A stretch of 5,878 bases of DNA from Desulfobacteraceae bacterium (GCA_011042035.1 DQZA01000048.1:1-5878); one strand, 5' to 3'; counted from the stretch's first letter, positions 1 to 5,638 are shown. The notes: generated from the sequence alone by a model not told the origin. Numbers and translations: made by a program.

Positions 1-1
1 A

Positions 2-92
2 GGCATTGGGCCTTAGGCTTTGGGCTTTAGGCTTTGAGCTTTAAGCTTTAAGCTTTAGGCTTTAAGCGTTGGGCGTAAGGCGTAGGGCGTGA
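2..92. repeat. Degenerate heptanucleotide tandem array (13 units)
   Basis: Thirteen consecutive 7-base units run without a single insertion or deletion from base 2 to 92. The consensus is roughly RGCKTWR. The sequence drifts along the array: early units are GGCTTTA/GGCTTTG, the middle three are AGCTTTA, and the last are GGCGTAA/GGCGTAG. Because the window starts here, the array may extend further upstream. It ends just before the trmB ribosome binding site, so part of it is probably in the trmB 5' untranslated region or promoter region. It resembles in type the heptameric short tandem repeats (STRR) known from cyanobacteria, but I do not know a named family with this unit. Confidence 0.9.
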
Positions 93-107
93 GACAGAGG
101 CGAAGCA

Positions 108-1034
108 GTGAAGGCACGGTACATATCCCTGGATCCGCTTATACCATGGATGCAGCTCTCCAGGCCATTTGATCTAAGTGAGTTGTTCGGCCGCGACGCA
201 CCTGTGGAGCTAGAAATAGGCTTTGGCTCAGGGGACTACCTGGTGACAACGGCCAAGGAAAATCCTACCACAAACTTTATAGGCATAGAATTGGCGTGGC
301 TGTCCGTTAGGAACGCACTGAGGAAAATAGGCTTTTCAGGCCTGCACAATGTACGGTTAGTCCAGGGAGATGCTAGGGTATTGCTGCGGCGAATATTTCA
401 ACAGCAATCTCTGGACCGTGTTTACTCCCTTTTCCCGTGCCCGTGGCCCAAGAAGAGGCATGCAAAACATCGGCTGTTTGATGCAGCATTCTTGAAATTA
501 CTAAACAGCAGGATCAAGTTGGGCGGCGATATCCTGATAGTTACAGACCACAAAGATTATTTTGAATGGATATTGGAGCAGGGCTCCAATTGTGGATTTG
601 AGCTTGATAGCCGTCTAATTCCCCCTGTTTTTGCCACCAAGTATGAAAGGAAATGGAGGGAACAGGGTCAATCGGAGTTCTTCCAGATCAGTATGACCAA
701 ACGAGACCATATAGATATTCCAGTGGAGGAGGATATAGTCTTGAAAACGCATGTCTTGGATCACTTCTCTCCTGAGCGCTTTCAACCAATGGGCGGAAAA
801 AATAGGGTGGTTGTTGAATTCAAGGAATCCATGTATGATCCATTGCGCCAAAAGGCCATGGTGAGGGCACTGGTTGCAGAAGGAGGCTTTGTACAAAACT
901 TCTGGGTGGAAATTGTGAAGGAGGAAAAGGGCTGGCACATAAGGCCTGCAAAGGGTTGTTGTCTAGTGCCTACGGTAGGTGTCCAGAAGGCCCTTGATCT
1001 TTTGTACAAATCTGCCACAAGGGAGAAAGACTAA
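108..1034 (+). CDS. trmB: tRNA (guanine-N7-)-methyltransferase TrmB, long form with C-terminal extension
   Basis: TrmB transfers a methyl group from S-adenosylmethionine to N7 of G46 in the variable loop of tRNA, in the cytoplasm. Seen in the 308-residue product: the SAM-binding loop EIGFGSGDYL (36-45), acidic GIEL (59-62), GDA (88-90), the signature FPCPWPKKRHAKHRL (109-123), TDHKDYF (146-152) and TKYERKW (177-183). The start is GTG at 108, with AGAGG at 96-100 seven bases upstream and an in-frame stop at 90-92 that excludes an earlier start. Two oddities stand out. The usual PDPW Asp, annotated as active site in E. coli TrmB, is Cys111 (TGC, 438-440). About 110 residues also follow the normal C-terminus (typical TrmB is 210-240 residues); such extensions are known in Aquifex-type enzymes. 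The stop overlaps, tail to tail, the end of the cNMP-PilZ relic. The family call is very secure; activity with Cys is an inference. Confidence 0.95.
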   Translation: MKARYISLDPLIPWMQLSRPFDLSELFGRDAPVELEIGFGSGDYLVTTAKENPTTNFIGIELAWLSVRNALRKIGFSGLHNVRLVQGDARVLLRRIFQQQSLDRVYSLFPCPWPKKRHAKHRLFDAAFLKLLNSRIKLGGDILIVTDHKDYFEWILEQGSNCGFELDSRLIPPVFATKYERKWREQGQSEFFQISMTKRDHIDIPVEEDIVLKTHVLDHFSPERFQPMGGKNRVVVEFKESMYDPLRQKAMVRALVAEGGFVQNFWVEIVKEEKGWHIRPAKGCCLVPTVGVQKALDLLYKSATREKD

Positions 1035-1272
1035 TCTGAGTCGACACCCCTTATATAGCGCTTAATCAATTGGCAGTCCTATTCTGCTATCTCTGAAAAT
1101 TTCACTCCCATTCCCGGCCTTGACTAACTCGATGATATACTTCTCTCCCCCCTACATTCTTTGATATCTCCACCGAGCCAGACAGGATAATATAAACCCA
1201 ATCCCCGGAACTCCCTTCCTTAAAGATTATCTGCCCGTCCTGGTAAGTCTCTTCTATGGCCACATTGTACAT
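1031..1272 (-). pseudogene. Hollowed relic of a cyclic-nucleotide-binding (CNB) + PilZ domain protein
   Basis: On the minus strand, ATG at 1272 opens a 56-codon frame (to TGA at 1102) that starts like a cNMP-binding domain: TYQDGQIIFKEGSSGDWVY then IILSGSVEIS. The frame breaks at a run of six C (1147-1152). Removing one base restores GGEKYIIELVKAG, the expected continuation. Immediately after, in the third frame, comes PGMGVKFSEIAE, a TAG stop (1079-1081), then DCQLIKRYIRG. This is the typical C-terminal end of a PilZ domain, finishing with TAG at 1031-1033. The rest of the CNB domain and most of PilZ, well over 100 residues expected, are missing. Proteins joining these two domains are, from memory, found in Desulfobacterota, where they are thought to sense a nucleotide signal. 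The final stop overlaps the trmB stop by three bases, so the original gene end is intact. No product is expected to be functional. Confidence 0.75.
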
Positions 1273-1414
1273 GCTGCCTTGTCCTTCCAGATAAATTACT
1301 GCAAGGTGCGACTATAAGCCTACCTTACTTATCGAGGCCCTCTATTTAAGAGTCGGGCTGCTCAGAAAGAACTTTACGATAAAAAGGAATGGCAAGGCGA
1401 ATGAATTCCCTGTC
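1273..1414. other. Intergenic stretch between the KamA-family gene and the CNB-PilZ relic
   Basis: On the minus strand the frame of the CNB relic stays open upstream of its ATG back to a TAG at about 1309, reading AVIYLEGQGS just before Met. This could be a longer N-terminus or leader. GGAAGGACAAGG upstream of the ATG may have served as its ribosome binding site. I see no RNA gene and no convincing promoter. Confidence 0.5.
1381..1409 (-). terminator. Weak candidate Rho-independent terminator after the KamA-family gene
   Basis: Just downstream of the KamA-family stop codon (1415), the minus strand reads GGAAT, a 14-base loop, ATTCC and then TTTTT. The stem is only five base pairs and A/T-rich with a large loop, so it would be weak. 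Its position right after the stop and the T-run are the only reasons to record it. Confidence 0.3.
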
Positions 1415-2563
1415 TCAATATATTGCTACACTATTCAGCTCGGTGCCTTTGGCGAGCATCATGTCCAGAATGTAATCGTCAACTATCTGATCATAATCAT
1501 CAAGCCAATACGCCCTGTGATTGCGCCTCATTATAAAAAATCGGCCGCTGTCTTCCTCACGGGCTGCCCTATGGTACTTGAAAAACATGAATTCCCGGGT
1601 CCTTCCAACCACTTCAATCTTCCCGCTGTGGTGGGACATTACGTAGCGGGCCCTCTTGGCGAGCCCTGAAACCCGGGCCTTTGCGGCTTCGAAGATCTCA
1701 TAGCCTTCTTCAATGGGCACAGAGTATGGCTTATTGCCGACAGCAGGTCTACACTGAAATACGTAGTAAGGTGGAATTCCAGCAAAAGCCATGGTCTGGA
1801 AAAGCTCTGCAAGGGTCTCGGGCCGATCATTGACGCCCCGGATCAATGGGCACTGGTTTATCAATATTGCTCCCGCCGACTGCAGCATCTCCACAGCCCT
1901 CGCAGCCTGGGAGGTAAATTCCCTAGGATGTGTAAAATGGGCAACCACGTAGACCTTTCTATCACTGCGCGTAAATCGGCTTATCATCTCAGGGAGGGAG
2001 GGGTCATCCAGGACCCTAAAAGGATTAAATGAAAGCAGTTTGGTTCCAATTCTCACGGTGCGTACATGGGGTACGGAAAATAGCCCTTCGATGTAGTGTT
2101 CAAGTTTCGGGGTGGACAGCATGAGTGGGTCGCCCCCGGTTAATAGGACATTGGTAATCTCGGGATGGCTTTTAATATATTCTAAGGCCGCCTGAAAATC
2201 GCGCAGGATATCCGATTGGCGACTCAGAAAGAGCCTTTTCCGAAAACAATATCTGCATATGCCGCCGCAGACCTTGCTCGCAAGCAGCAAGGCAGTCGAC
2301 CTGTATTTATGCTGAAGACCTGGCAAAATTGTATATTTCCCTTCATCCGACGGGTCCAGATATCCCCAAGGCTCAAGCTCTTCAAGGGAAGGAAATATGA
2401 GCCTCCGAATGGGATCGTGAGGGTCTGACCAATCAATTAATCCTAAATAGTAATCATTTGACCTGAAAATATATCTATCCGTGACGCGACGAAGCAAAGT
2501 TTTTTCTTCCTCTGATATACAGTTTAACTTATCTATATTACTAACATATTTTGCGTTTGCCAT
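1415..2563 (-). CDS. KamA-family radical SAM / PLP aminomutase-like protein, substrate unassigned
   Basis: A 382-residue relative of lysine 2,3-aminomutase, the PLP-dependent radical SAM enzymes that move an amino group between C2 and C3 of an amino acid. Seen: the iron-sulfur cluster motif CGGICRYC (99-106, C-x3-C-x2-C), TGGDPL (142-147) for SAM contact, QCPLIRGVND (237-246), QCRPAVGNKPYSVP (270-283) and HSGKIEVVG (312-320), whose Lys315 aligns with the PLP lysine of the PGGGGKIP motif. In lysine 2,3-aminomutase two Asp residues (293 and 330) grip the substrate side-chain amine. By motif alignment these are Arg272 and Val308 here, so lysine is unlikely to be the substrate. The tail RFFIMRRNHRAYWLDD (341-356) is typical of this subgroup. 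ATG at 2563 has a strong GGAGG (2570-2574) six bases upstream. No ablB acetyltransferase or epmA lies nearby, so neither the beta-lysine osmolyte nor the EF-P role is supported. Confidence 0.9.
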   Translation of the reverse strand: MANAKYVSNIDKLNCISEEEKTLLRRVTDRYIFRSNDYYLGLIDWSDPHDPIRRLIFPSLEELEPWGYLDPSDEGKYTILPGLQHKYRSTALLLASKVCGGICRYCFRKRLFLSRQSDILRDFQAALEYIKSHPEITNVLLTGGDPLMLSTPKLEHYIEGLFSVPHVRTVRIGTKLLSFNPFRVLDDPSLPEMISRFTRSDRKVYVVAHFTHPREFTSQAARAVEMLQSAGAILINQCPLIRGVNDRPETLAELFQTMAFAGIPPYYVFQCRPAVGNKPYSVPIEEGYEIFEAAKARVSGLAKRARYVMSHHSGKIEVVGRTREFMFFKYHRAAREEDSGRFFIMRRNHRAYWLDDYDQIVDDYILDMMLAKGTELNSVAIY

Positions 2564-2775
2564 AGGTCACCTCCAGCTGCGAGATGCCCCCTTTCGGTAG
2601 CTTGGCCTAAAAAGACCCGTGGGGGGTAACAATTCAATCTGTGGAAATTTCTGTGGAAATTGTGGATGTGGAGAAGCAGGAAAAGCTATGGTGGCTCAAG
2701 CGCTCTTGTCCTGGCAAGATGGTACTTAAACCTTGTTTTTAGACGATATGTGAAGGTAAAACAAAACATAAATTT
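2564..2775 (-). promoter_or_regulatory. Long 5' leader of the KamA-family gene, possible structured element
   Basis: If the promoter at 2776-2804 is used, the transcript carries about 205 untranslated bases. Near its 3' end a C6 run (2621-2626 complement) can pair with a G5 run (2587-2591 complement) around a 30-base loop, ending 13 bases before the GGAGG. A smaller hairpin CAAG-AGCG-CTTG lies around 2698-2709. It does not match any riboswitch consensus I can recall (c-di-GMP, preQ1, ZTP, fluoride and guanidine types were considered). The leader also holds a 12-base tandem repeat. Regulation by this leader is inference only. Confidence 0.3.
2638..2661. repeat. Two tandem copies of a 12-base unit (TCTGTGGAAATT)
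   Basis: TCTGTGGAAATT occurs twice head to tail with no mismatch, followed at once by a related TGTGGATGTGGA. On the minus strand each copy contains ATTTCCACA, one mismatch from the DnaA-box consensus TTWTNCACA, and ACATCCACA (2662-2670) is a weaker third match. It lies inside the proposed leader of the KamA-family gene. Simple local duplication is the conservative explanation. Confidence 0.7.
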
Positions 2776-2804
2776 AGTTTACATAATCTGAAGATCCATG
2801 TCAA
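2776..2804 (-). promoter_or_regulatory. Sigma-70-type promoter for the KamA-family gene
   Basis: The minus strand carries a perfect -35 box TTGACA (2804-2799), a 17-base spacer and TAAACT (2781-2776), four of six matches to TATAAT. It is the best promoter-like sequence in the gap upstream of the KamA-family gene and directs transcription towards it. It implies a start near 2769 and a leader of about 205 bases. Confidence 0.55.
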
Positions 2805-2823
2805 CCCCTACCGGGCCCTATTT

Positions 2824-3118
2824 TCACACCTCCTTACCCCTTCTGCCTTTGTGAAATACATGAAGCGCCGTCAAAATCATTGGTAATTGCTACATCCTCG
2901 GGACGAATCCCGATTTCCACGCTACTGCCCTGTAATGCTGGAGGCATATTTTTCAGCTCAGTCGAGAAATCCCTACTGCGAAAGATTGGTTTTCCGCCTA
3001 CTTCTGTAACTCGCCCTTTAATAATGTTCATCTTTACTGCAATCTGCTATCCTCCGAGGGTTGAGGCCGGGCCGTGCTCCTGGAATGACTCTGGTTCTTC
3101 ATAGTTGATCACCCCTGT
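2824..3118 (-). pseudogene. Relic of a MalK/UgpC-type ABC transporter ATPase (C-terminal part)
   Basis: A 65-codon minus-strand frame (3031 to 2834) reads KMNIIKGRVTEVGG near its start and VEIGIRPEDVAI later. These are the hallmark elements of the C-terminal TOBE/MOBE domain of sugar-importer ATPases, which normally follow a 240-residue nucleotide-binding domain. In the same frame upstream, interrupted by TAG at 3047-3049, GVINYEEPESFQEHGPAST resembles the usual GVIxQxGxPxxIYxxPAxxF segment. All Walker and signature motifs are absent. After GIRPEDVAI the frame loses similarity and stops. A second frame reads ALHVFHKGRRGKEV before a TGA at 2824-2826, which may be the true C-terminus (families commonly end LHxFDxxTGxR). 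If so, the middle of the MOBE domain is also deleted. No good ribosome binding site precedes the Met at 3031. No permease or binding-protein genes are present. The TOBE identity is secure; the upstream and tail matches are tentative. Confidence 0.7.
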
Positions 3119-3133
3119 GGGCGCTTGGACCAT

Positions 3134-3409
3134 TCAGGTTACCCTTTGGCTAAGATAAACGACTGTAGCTCCCCAACCAGAAAAGTCGTGTGCATCATGA
3201 AACCCCTCCACCAAAGGATGTTTTTCAAGAATGTTGTGCACCGTTGCCCGCAAAACGCCTTTCCCTTTGCCATGAATTATTCGAACATGTGTAATACCCT
3301 TCTCCTGGCAAAGCTCCAGATAATCCTTCACGAGAGAAGGCACATCCCTCGGCCTAAAAGTATGTAAGTCCAGGGTTCCATCAATTGGTATTTCCACCGA
3401 TTGACTCAT
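3134..3409 (-). CDS. Small stand-alone Smr-domain protein
   Basis: A 91-residue protein that is almost entirely an Smr (small MutS-related) domain, the fold found at the C-terminus of MutS2 and in nucleases acting on DNA or RNA. Seen: LDLHTF (13-18) in place of the usual LDLHG, IIHGKGKGVLR (44-54) with the HGxGxGxLR signature, and GATVVYL (80-86) as the final strand. The ATG at 3409 is preceded by AAGGG about six bases upstream and lies nine bases after the lemA stop, so it is probably the last gene of the TPM-nucleotidyltransferase-LemA operon. The Gly to Thr change after LDLH is, as far as I recall, usual for single-domain relatives in Desulfobacterota, so it is not proof of inactivity. Cleavage of nucleic acid is the family expectation; the actual substrate is unknown. 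No terminator is visible downstream, where the ABC relic follows. Confidence 0.88.
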   Translation of the reverse strand: MSQSVEIPIDGTLDLHTFRPRDVPSLVKDYLELCQEKGITHVRIIHGKGKGVLRATVHNILEKHPLVEGFHDAHDFSGWGATVVYLSQRVT

Positions 3410-3418
3410 ATCATCCCT

Positions 3419-3997
3419 TTAGTCAAATTTTACCTTTGGTGCTTCCTGCTTTTCCTTTGGCACTTGGAAAAATGTGGCTGGCTTGAACCCGAACATGGAT
3501 GCTAAGATGTTTGTGGGAAATGAGCGGATCTTGGTATTATAAACACGAACCGTCTCATTGAATCTTCTACGCTCCACGGCGATCCGGTTTTCAGTGCCCG
3601 CAAGCTCATCCTGGAGCCGTATGAAATTTTGATTGGCCTTAAGGTCCGGGTATCTTTCTACCACAACGAGCAGTCGCGAAAGGGCGGCAGATAGCTCGTT
3701 ATTGGCCTTGATTTTGTCGGGAATACTGGTTGCCCCAGCCACCTTGGACCGTGCCTCGGTAACCTTGATGAACACCTCTTTTTCGTGTTTTGCATAACCC
3801 TTGACCGTCTCCACATAGTTTGGGATCAGGTCATAGCGTCGCTGCAACTGGTTCTCCACCTGAGCCCAGGCGGCCTTTACCTGCTCATCCATCCTCACGA
3901 GGGTGTTATAAGTACTCTTGACGTACAGAAACGGGATCAATATCAGTACGACAACCAGGATCACCATTGTAAGAATCGTCTTTTGTCCTCTTCCCAT
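3419..3997 (-). CDS. lemA: LemA family membrane-anchored coiled-helix protein
   Basis: LemA proteins have one N-terminal membrane helix and an extracytoplasmic four-helix body; their role is unknown, although they are widespread and often linked to TPM-domain proteins. Seen in the 192-residue product: a hydrophobic segment at about 8-25 (ILTMVILVVVLILIPFLY), YNTLVRMDEQVKAAWAQVEN (30-49), the signature LQRRYDLIPNYVETVKGYA (51-69), HEKEVF (71-76), ERYPDLKANQNFIRLQDEL (114-132), ENRIAVERRRFNETVRVYN (136-154) and FPTNILASMFGF (160-171). The length is typical. ATG at 3997 lies two bases after the nucleotidyltransferase stop, and its GGAGG (4005-4009 complement) sits within the last codons of that gene, suggesting translational coupling. 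The identification is very secure; the cellular role is not established. Confidence 0.95.
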   Translation of the reverse strand: MGRGQKTILTMVILVVVLILIPFLYVKSTYNTLVRMDEQVKAAWAQVENQLQRRYDLIPNYVETVKGYAKHEKEVFIKVTEARSKVAGATSIPDKIKANNELSAALSRLLVVVERYPDLKANQNFIRLQDELAGTENRIAVERRRFNETVRVYNTKIRSFPTNILASMFGFKPATFFQVPKEKQEAPKVKFD

Positions 3998-3999
3998 TC

Positions 4000-4731
4000 T
4001 TAAACCTCCATACTGTCAACTTTCGATGCAAGTTCTCTTATCTGTTTCAGGTACCTTTTGAATAGCTCACGCATCTGCTCGTCCTTGACCTTCAGCCTAT
4101 CTTCTTTAACTTCTAATAGGGTGATGAAAAGCGAGTGATCAAGACCAAAGTCTTCACACACTCGCCTGATCCTTTCTTTCCGATCCTTGATTGGATCGTG
4201 GCCCCTGAGAAAAAGAAGCCCTTCAAATATTGCAATGAACGCGGTCAGGGAAAAACCAATGGCGGTCTTTAGGGCACGTGCCTTTCCTTCTGTCTCCAAA
4301 AAAGTGCGCCTTAGTAACAAGAGCTTGCCTTTTACTTCCCTTTCGCACTGAAGCCGCAACATTGAACGATCCACCATGAGGTCCCTCAGCACGTCCCTTC
4401 CAAACACCACCTGATAGTGACGCTGGAAGTTCAAATACTCCAAGGGATACGCATCTACCGAAGTCTGAATATACTGTCCTGACAAAAAAAGAGGTGTGGC
4501 GATATTGCGTTTCCTCCACTTACCCGTTTTTTTCAGGGCACGGTCCAGGGCATCAATGCCATCCTCTGTGAGAACCACAAGGAAATTAATATCCGATTTC
4601 CCCGGCCTGTAATTGCCTTCGGCCGCACTGCCATACAGTATTATGCTTACCAGGTCGTCTCCAAAGATTTCTTTGCAGTCCGACACAAACTCCTCAAACA
4701 CCTCTTTAGGCTCTTTGGGCGCTTTTGCCAT
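4000..4731 (-). CDS. MNT-type nucleotidyltransferase-domain protein (DxN active-site variant)
   Basis: The 243-residue product begins with a minimal nucleotidyltransferase fold. Seen: LYGSAAEGNYRPGKSDINF (32-50), matching the GSxxxGxxxxxSDxD nucleotide- and metal-binding motif, and SVDAYPLEYL (91-100), where Asp93 may supply the third carboxylate. The second Asp of DxD is Asn49 (codon 4587-4585, AAT on the minus strand). Residues 125-240 are helical and charged, with a hydrophobic stretch IGFSLTAFIAIFEGLLFL (158-175), plausibly a helical bundle against the catalytic domain. Family relatives transfer NMP groups to proteins, RNA or small molecules such as aminoglycosides; nothing here identifies the target. 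AAGGAGG lies four bases before ATG 4731 and begins next to the stop codon of the TPM gene. Location between TPM and LemA genes suggests a shared envelope-related function. The loss of one metal ligand may mean weak or no catalysis. Confidence 0.8.
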   Translation of the reverse strand: MAKAPKEPKEVFEEFVSDCKEIFGDDLVSIILYGSAAEGNYRPGKSDINFLVVLTEDGIDALDRALKKTGKWRKRNIATPLFLSGQYIQTSVDAYPLEYLNFQRHYQVVFGRDVLRDLMVDRSMLRLQCEREVKGKLLLLRRTFLETEGKARALKTAIGFSLTAFIAIFEGLLFLRGHDPIKDRKERIRRVCEDFGLDHSLFITLLEVKEDRLKVKDEQMRELFKRYLKQIRELASKVDSMEV

Positions 4732-4743
4732 ATTGCCTCCTTT

Positions 4744-5529
4744 CTAAAAACTTCCTCCTGCTCCCCCTCCCCCGCTCATACCACCACCAAAGCCTCCAAA
4801 TCCCCCACCAAAACCACCAAATCCACCTCCGGTGGACCTCCCTCCGTACCCGCCGCCAAGGATGAAGGGAAGGAAAAATAACCATGATCCTCCCCTTCGC
4901 CTTGAGGCAAACATCATTATTAGAAATATCACGATTATGGGAAGGGCTGCGATCCCTCGGGACCGACTCTTTTGTGCCGGTCGTTGGACCGCCGGGCTCC
5001 CAGTCAGTTTTACCCCCTCATGCTTGGCAATGATGCTGGCCACTGCCACTGTGCCATTTAATATTCCCTTGCCAAATTCGTTTTGCCTAAGGTAAGGAAT
5101 CATGTATTTATCCCTTATCTCCCCCACCAGGCCGTCGGGGAGGAAACCCTCCACACCGTAGCCAGTCTCAATCCTCATCTTGCGCTCTTTTATCGTGACA
5201 AATATGAGGGCTCCCTTGTCTTCACCTTTCTTGCCTATTCCCCACGCGCTATAGAGGCGATTTACGTAATCGTTATACTCGGCCCCCCCGATATCGGGCA
5301 TGGTAACCACCACCACCGGAATTCCAGTTTTCTGGAGCAACTCGGCCGTGATGGCCTTTATCTTGGCCTCGTAGCTTGGCGGAATAACATTGGCAAAGTC
5401 ATTCACCAGGCCAATGGGCCTTGGAAAGGGCCGCTCTGCCACGGCAAAGCCAAACAAAAGAAAGTATAGCGCTACAATTGCGACAAGCCAAATCCCGAGT
5501 TTTCGTTGTTCAGTTAAGACTCTCATCAT
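4744..5529 (-). CDS. TPM-domain (YgcG-like) membrane protein with glycine-rich C-terminus
   Basis: The 261-residue product has an N-terminal signal or anchor helix (about 12-31, ending FAVAERPFPRP) and then a TPM domain. Seen: GLVNDFANVIPPSYEAKI (40-57), TGIPVVVVTMPDIGG (68-82), YVNRLYSAWGIGKKGEDKGA (88-107), the hallmark MRIETGYGVEGFLPDG (118-133) and FGKGILNGTVAV (152-163). A second hydrophobic segment follows at about 194-208. The tail (225-261) is almost all Gly and Phe and ends AGGSF, close to the GGGxSGxF terminus common in this family. The TPM domain faces the extracytoplasmic side; plant and actinobacterial members have phosphatase or photosystem-assembly roles, but most bacterial members are uncharacterised. 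Two adjacent ATG codons are possible starts. The second (5526) has better spacing from the GGAGA at 5534-5538, so the product may be one residue shorter. This is the first gene of the operon with the nucleotidyltransferase, LemA and Smr genes. Confidence 0.93.
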   Translation of the reverse strand: MMRVLTEQRKLGIWLVAIVALYFLLFGFAVAERPFPRPIGLVNDFANVIPPSYEAKIKAITAELLQKTGIPVVVVTMPDIGGAEYNDYVNRLYSAWGIGKKGEDKGALIFVTIKERKMRIETGYGVEGFLPDGLVGEIRDKYMIPYLRQNEFGKGILNGTVAVASIIAKHEGVKLTGSPAVQRPAQKSRSRGIAALPIIVIFLIMMFASRRRGGSWLFFLPFILGGGYGGRSTGGGFGGFGGGFGGFGGGMSGGGGAGGSF

Positions 5530-5558
5530 ATTTTCTCCAACATGTGCCCTGCGTCAAT

Positions 5559-5575
5559 CTCTGGAGATTCCAGAG
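5559..5575. repeat. Perfect 7-bp inverted repeat upstream of the TPM operon
   Basis: CTCTGGA and TCCAGAG face each other around GAT, starting about 30 bases upstream of the TPM start codons, within the YyaL relic tail. No T-run follows on either strand, so it is not a standard terminator. A dyad operator or a leader hairpin is possible; nothing else supports either. Confidence 0.5.
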
Positions 5576-5605
5576 CTCCCCTCAAGCATGGCAGTTCATT
5601 TATTT

Positions 5606-5638
5606 GGGTCTGTAACCGGGGTCTTGCATACAGACCCC
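5606..5638. repeat. Nested alternative inverted repeats at the YyaL relic junction
   Basis: GGGTCTGTA (5606-5614) and TACAGACCC (5629-5637) form a perfect 9-bp inverted repeat around 14 bases. A second pairing, GGGGTC (5618-5623) with GACCCC (5633-5638), uses the same right arm, so the two hairpins exclude each other. They lie within the CEGSVCKTPVTDP tail of the relic, beside the deletion junction. No T-run follows. Confidence 0.65.

Noticed and set aside
2..92. CRISPR array or coding repeat
   Set aside because: Units are seven bases with no spacers, and all phases change frame every unit; a stop at 90-92 separates it from trmB in frame.
1415..2563. Naming the gene kamA/ablA (lysine 2,3-aminomutase) or epmB
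   Set aside because: Both lysine side-chain binding Asp residues are replaced, and no partner genes (ablB, epmA, efp) are nearby.
2581..2640. A c-di-GMP (GEMM) or other known riboswitch in the leader
   Set aside because: GGCCTAAA and GGTAGC fragments occur, but in the wrong order and strand for the GEMM core, and no other known consensus fits.
2680..2775. A 26-codon leader peptide starting with ATG near 2768 on the minus strand
   Set aside because: No ribosome binding site, and no run of a regulatory amino acid that would suggest attenuation.
4750..4860. Tandem DNA repeat of CCACCAAA-type units
   Set aside because: It is the codon pattern of the Gly/Phe-rich tail of the TPM protein, typical for the family.
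5530..5552. Sigma-54 promoter GGGCACATGTTGGAG before the TPM gene
   Set aside because: The -12 element lacks the required GC at the correct spacing, and the site would leave almost no leader before the start codon.
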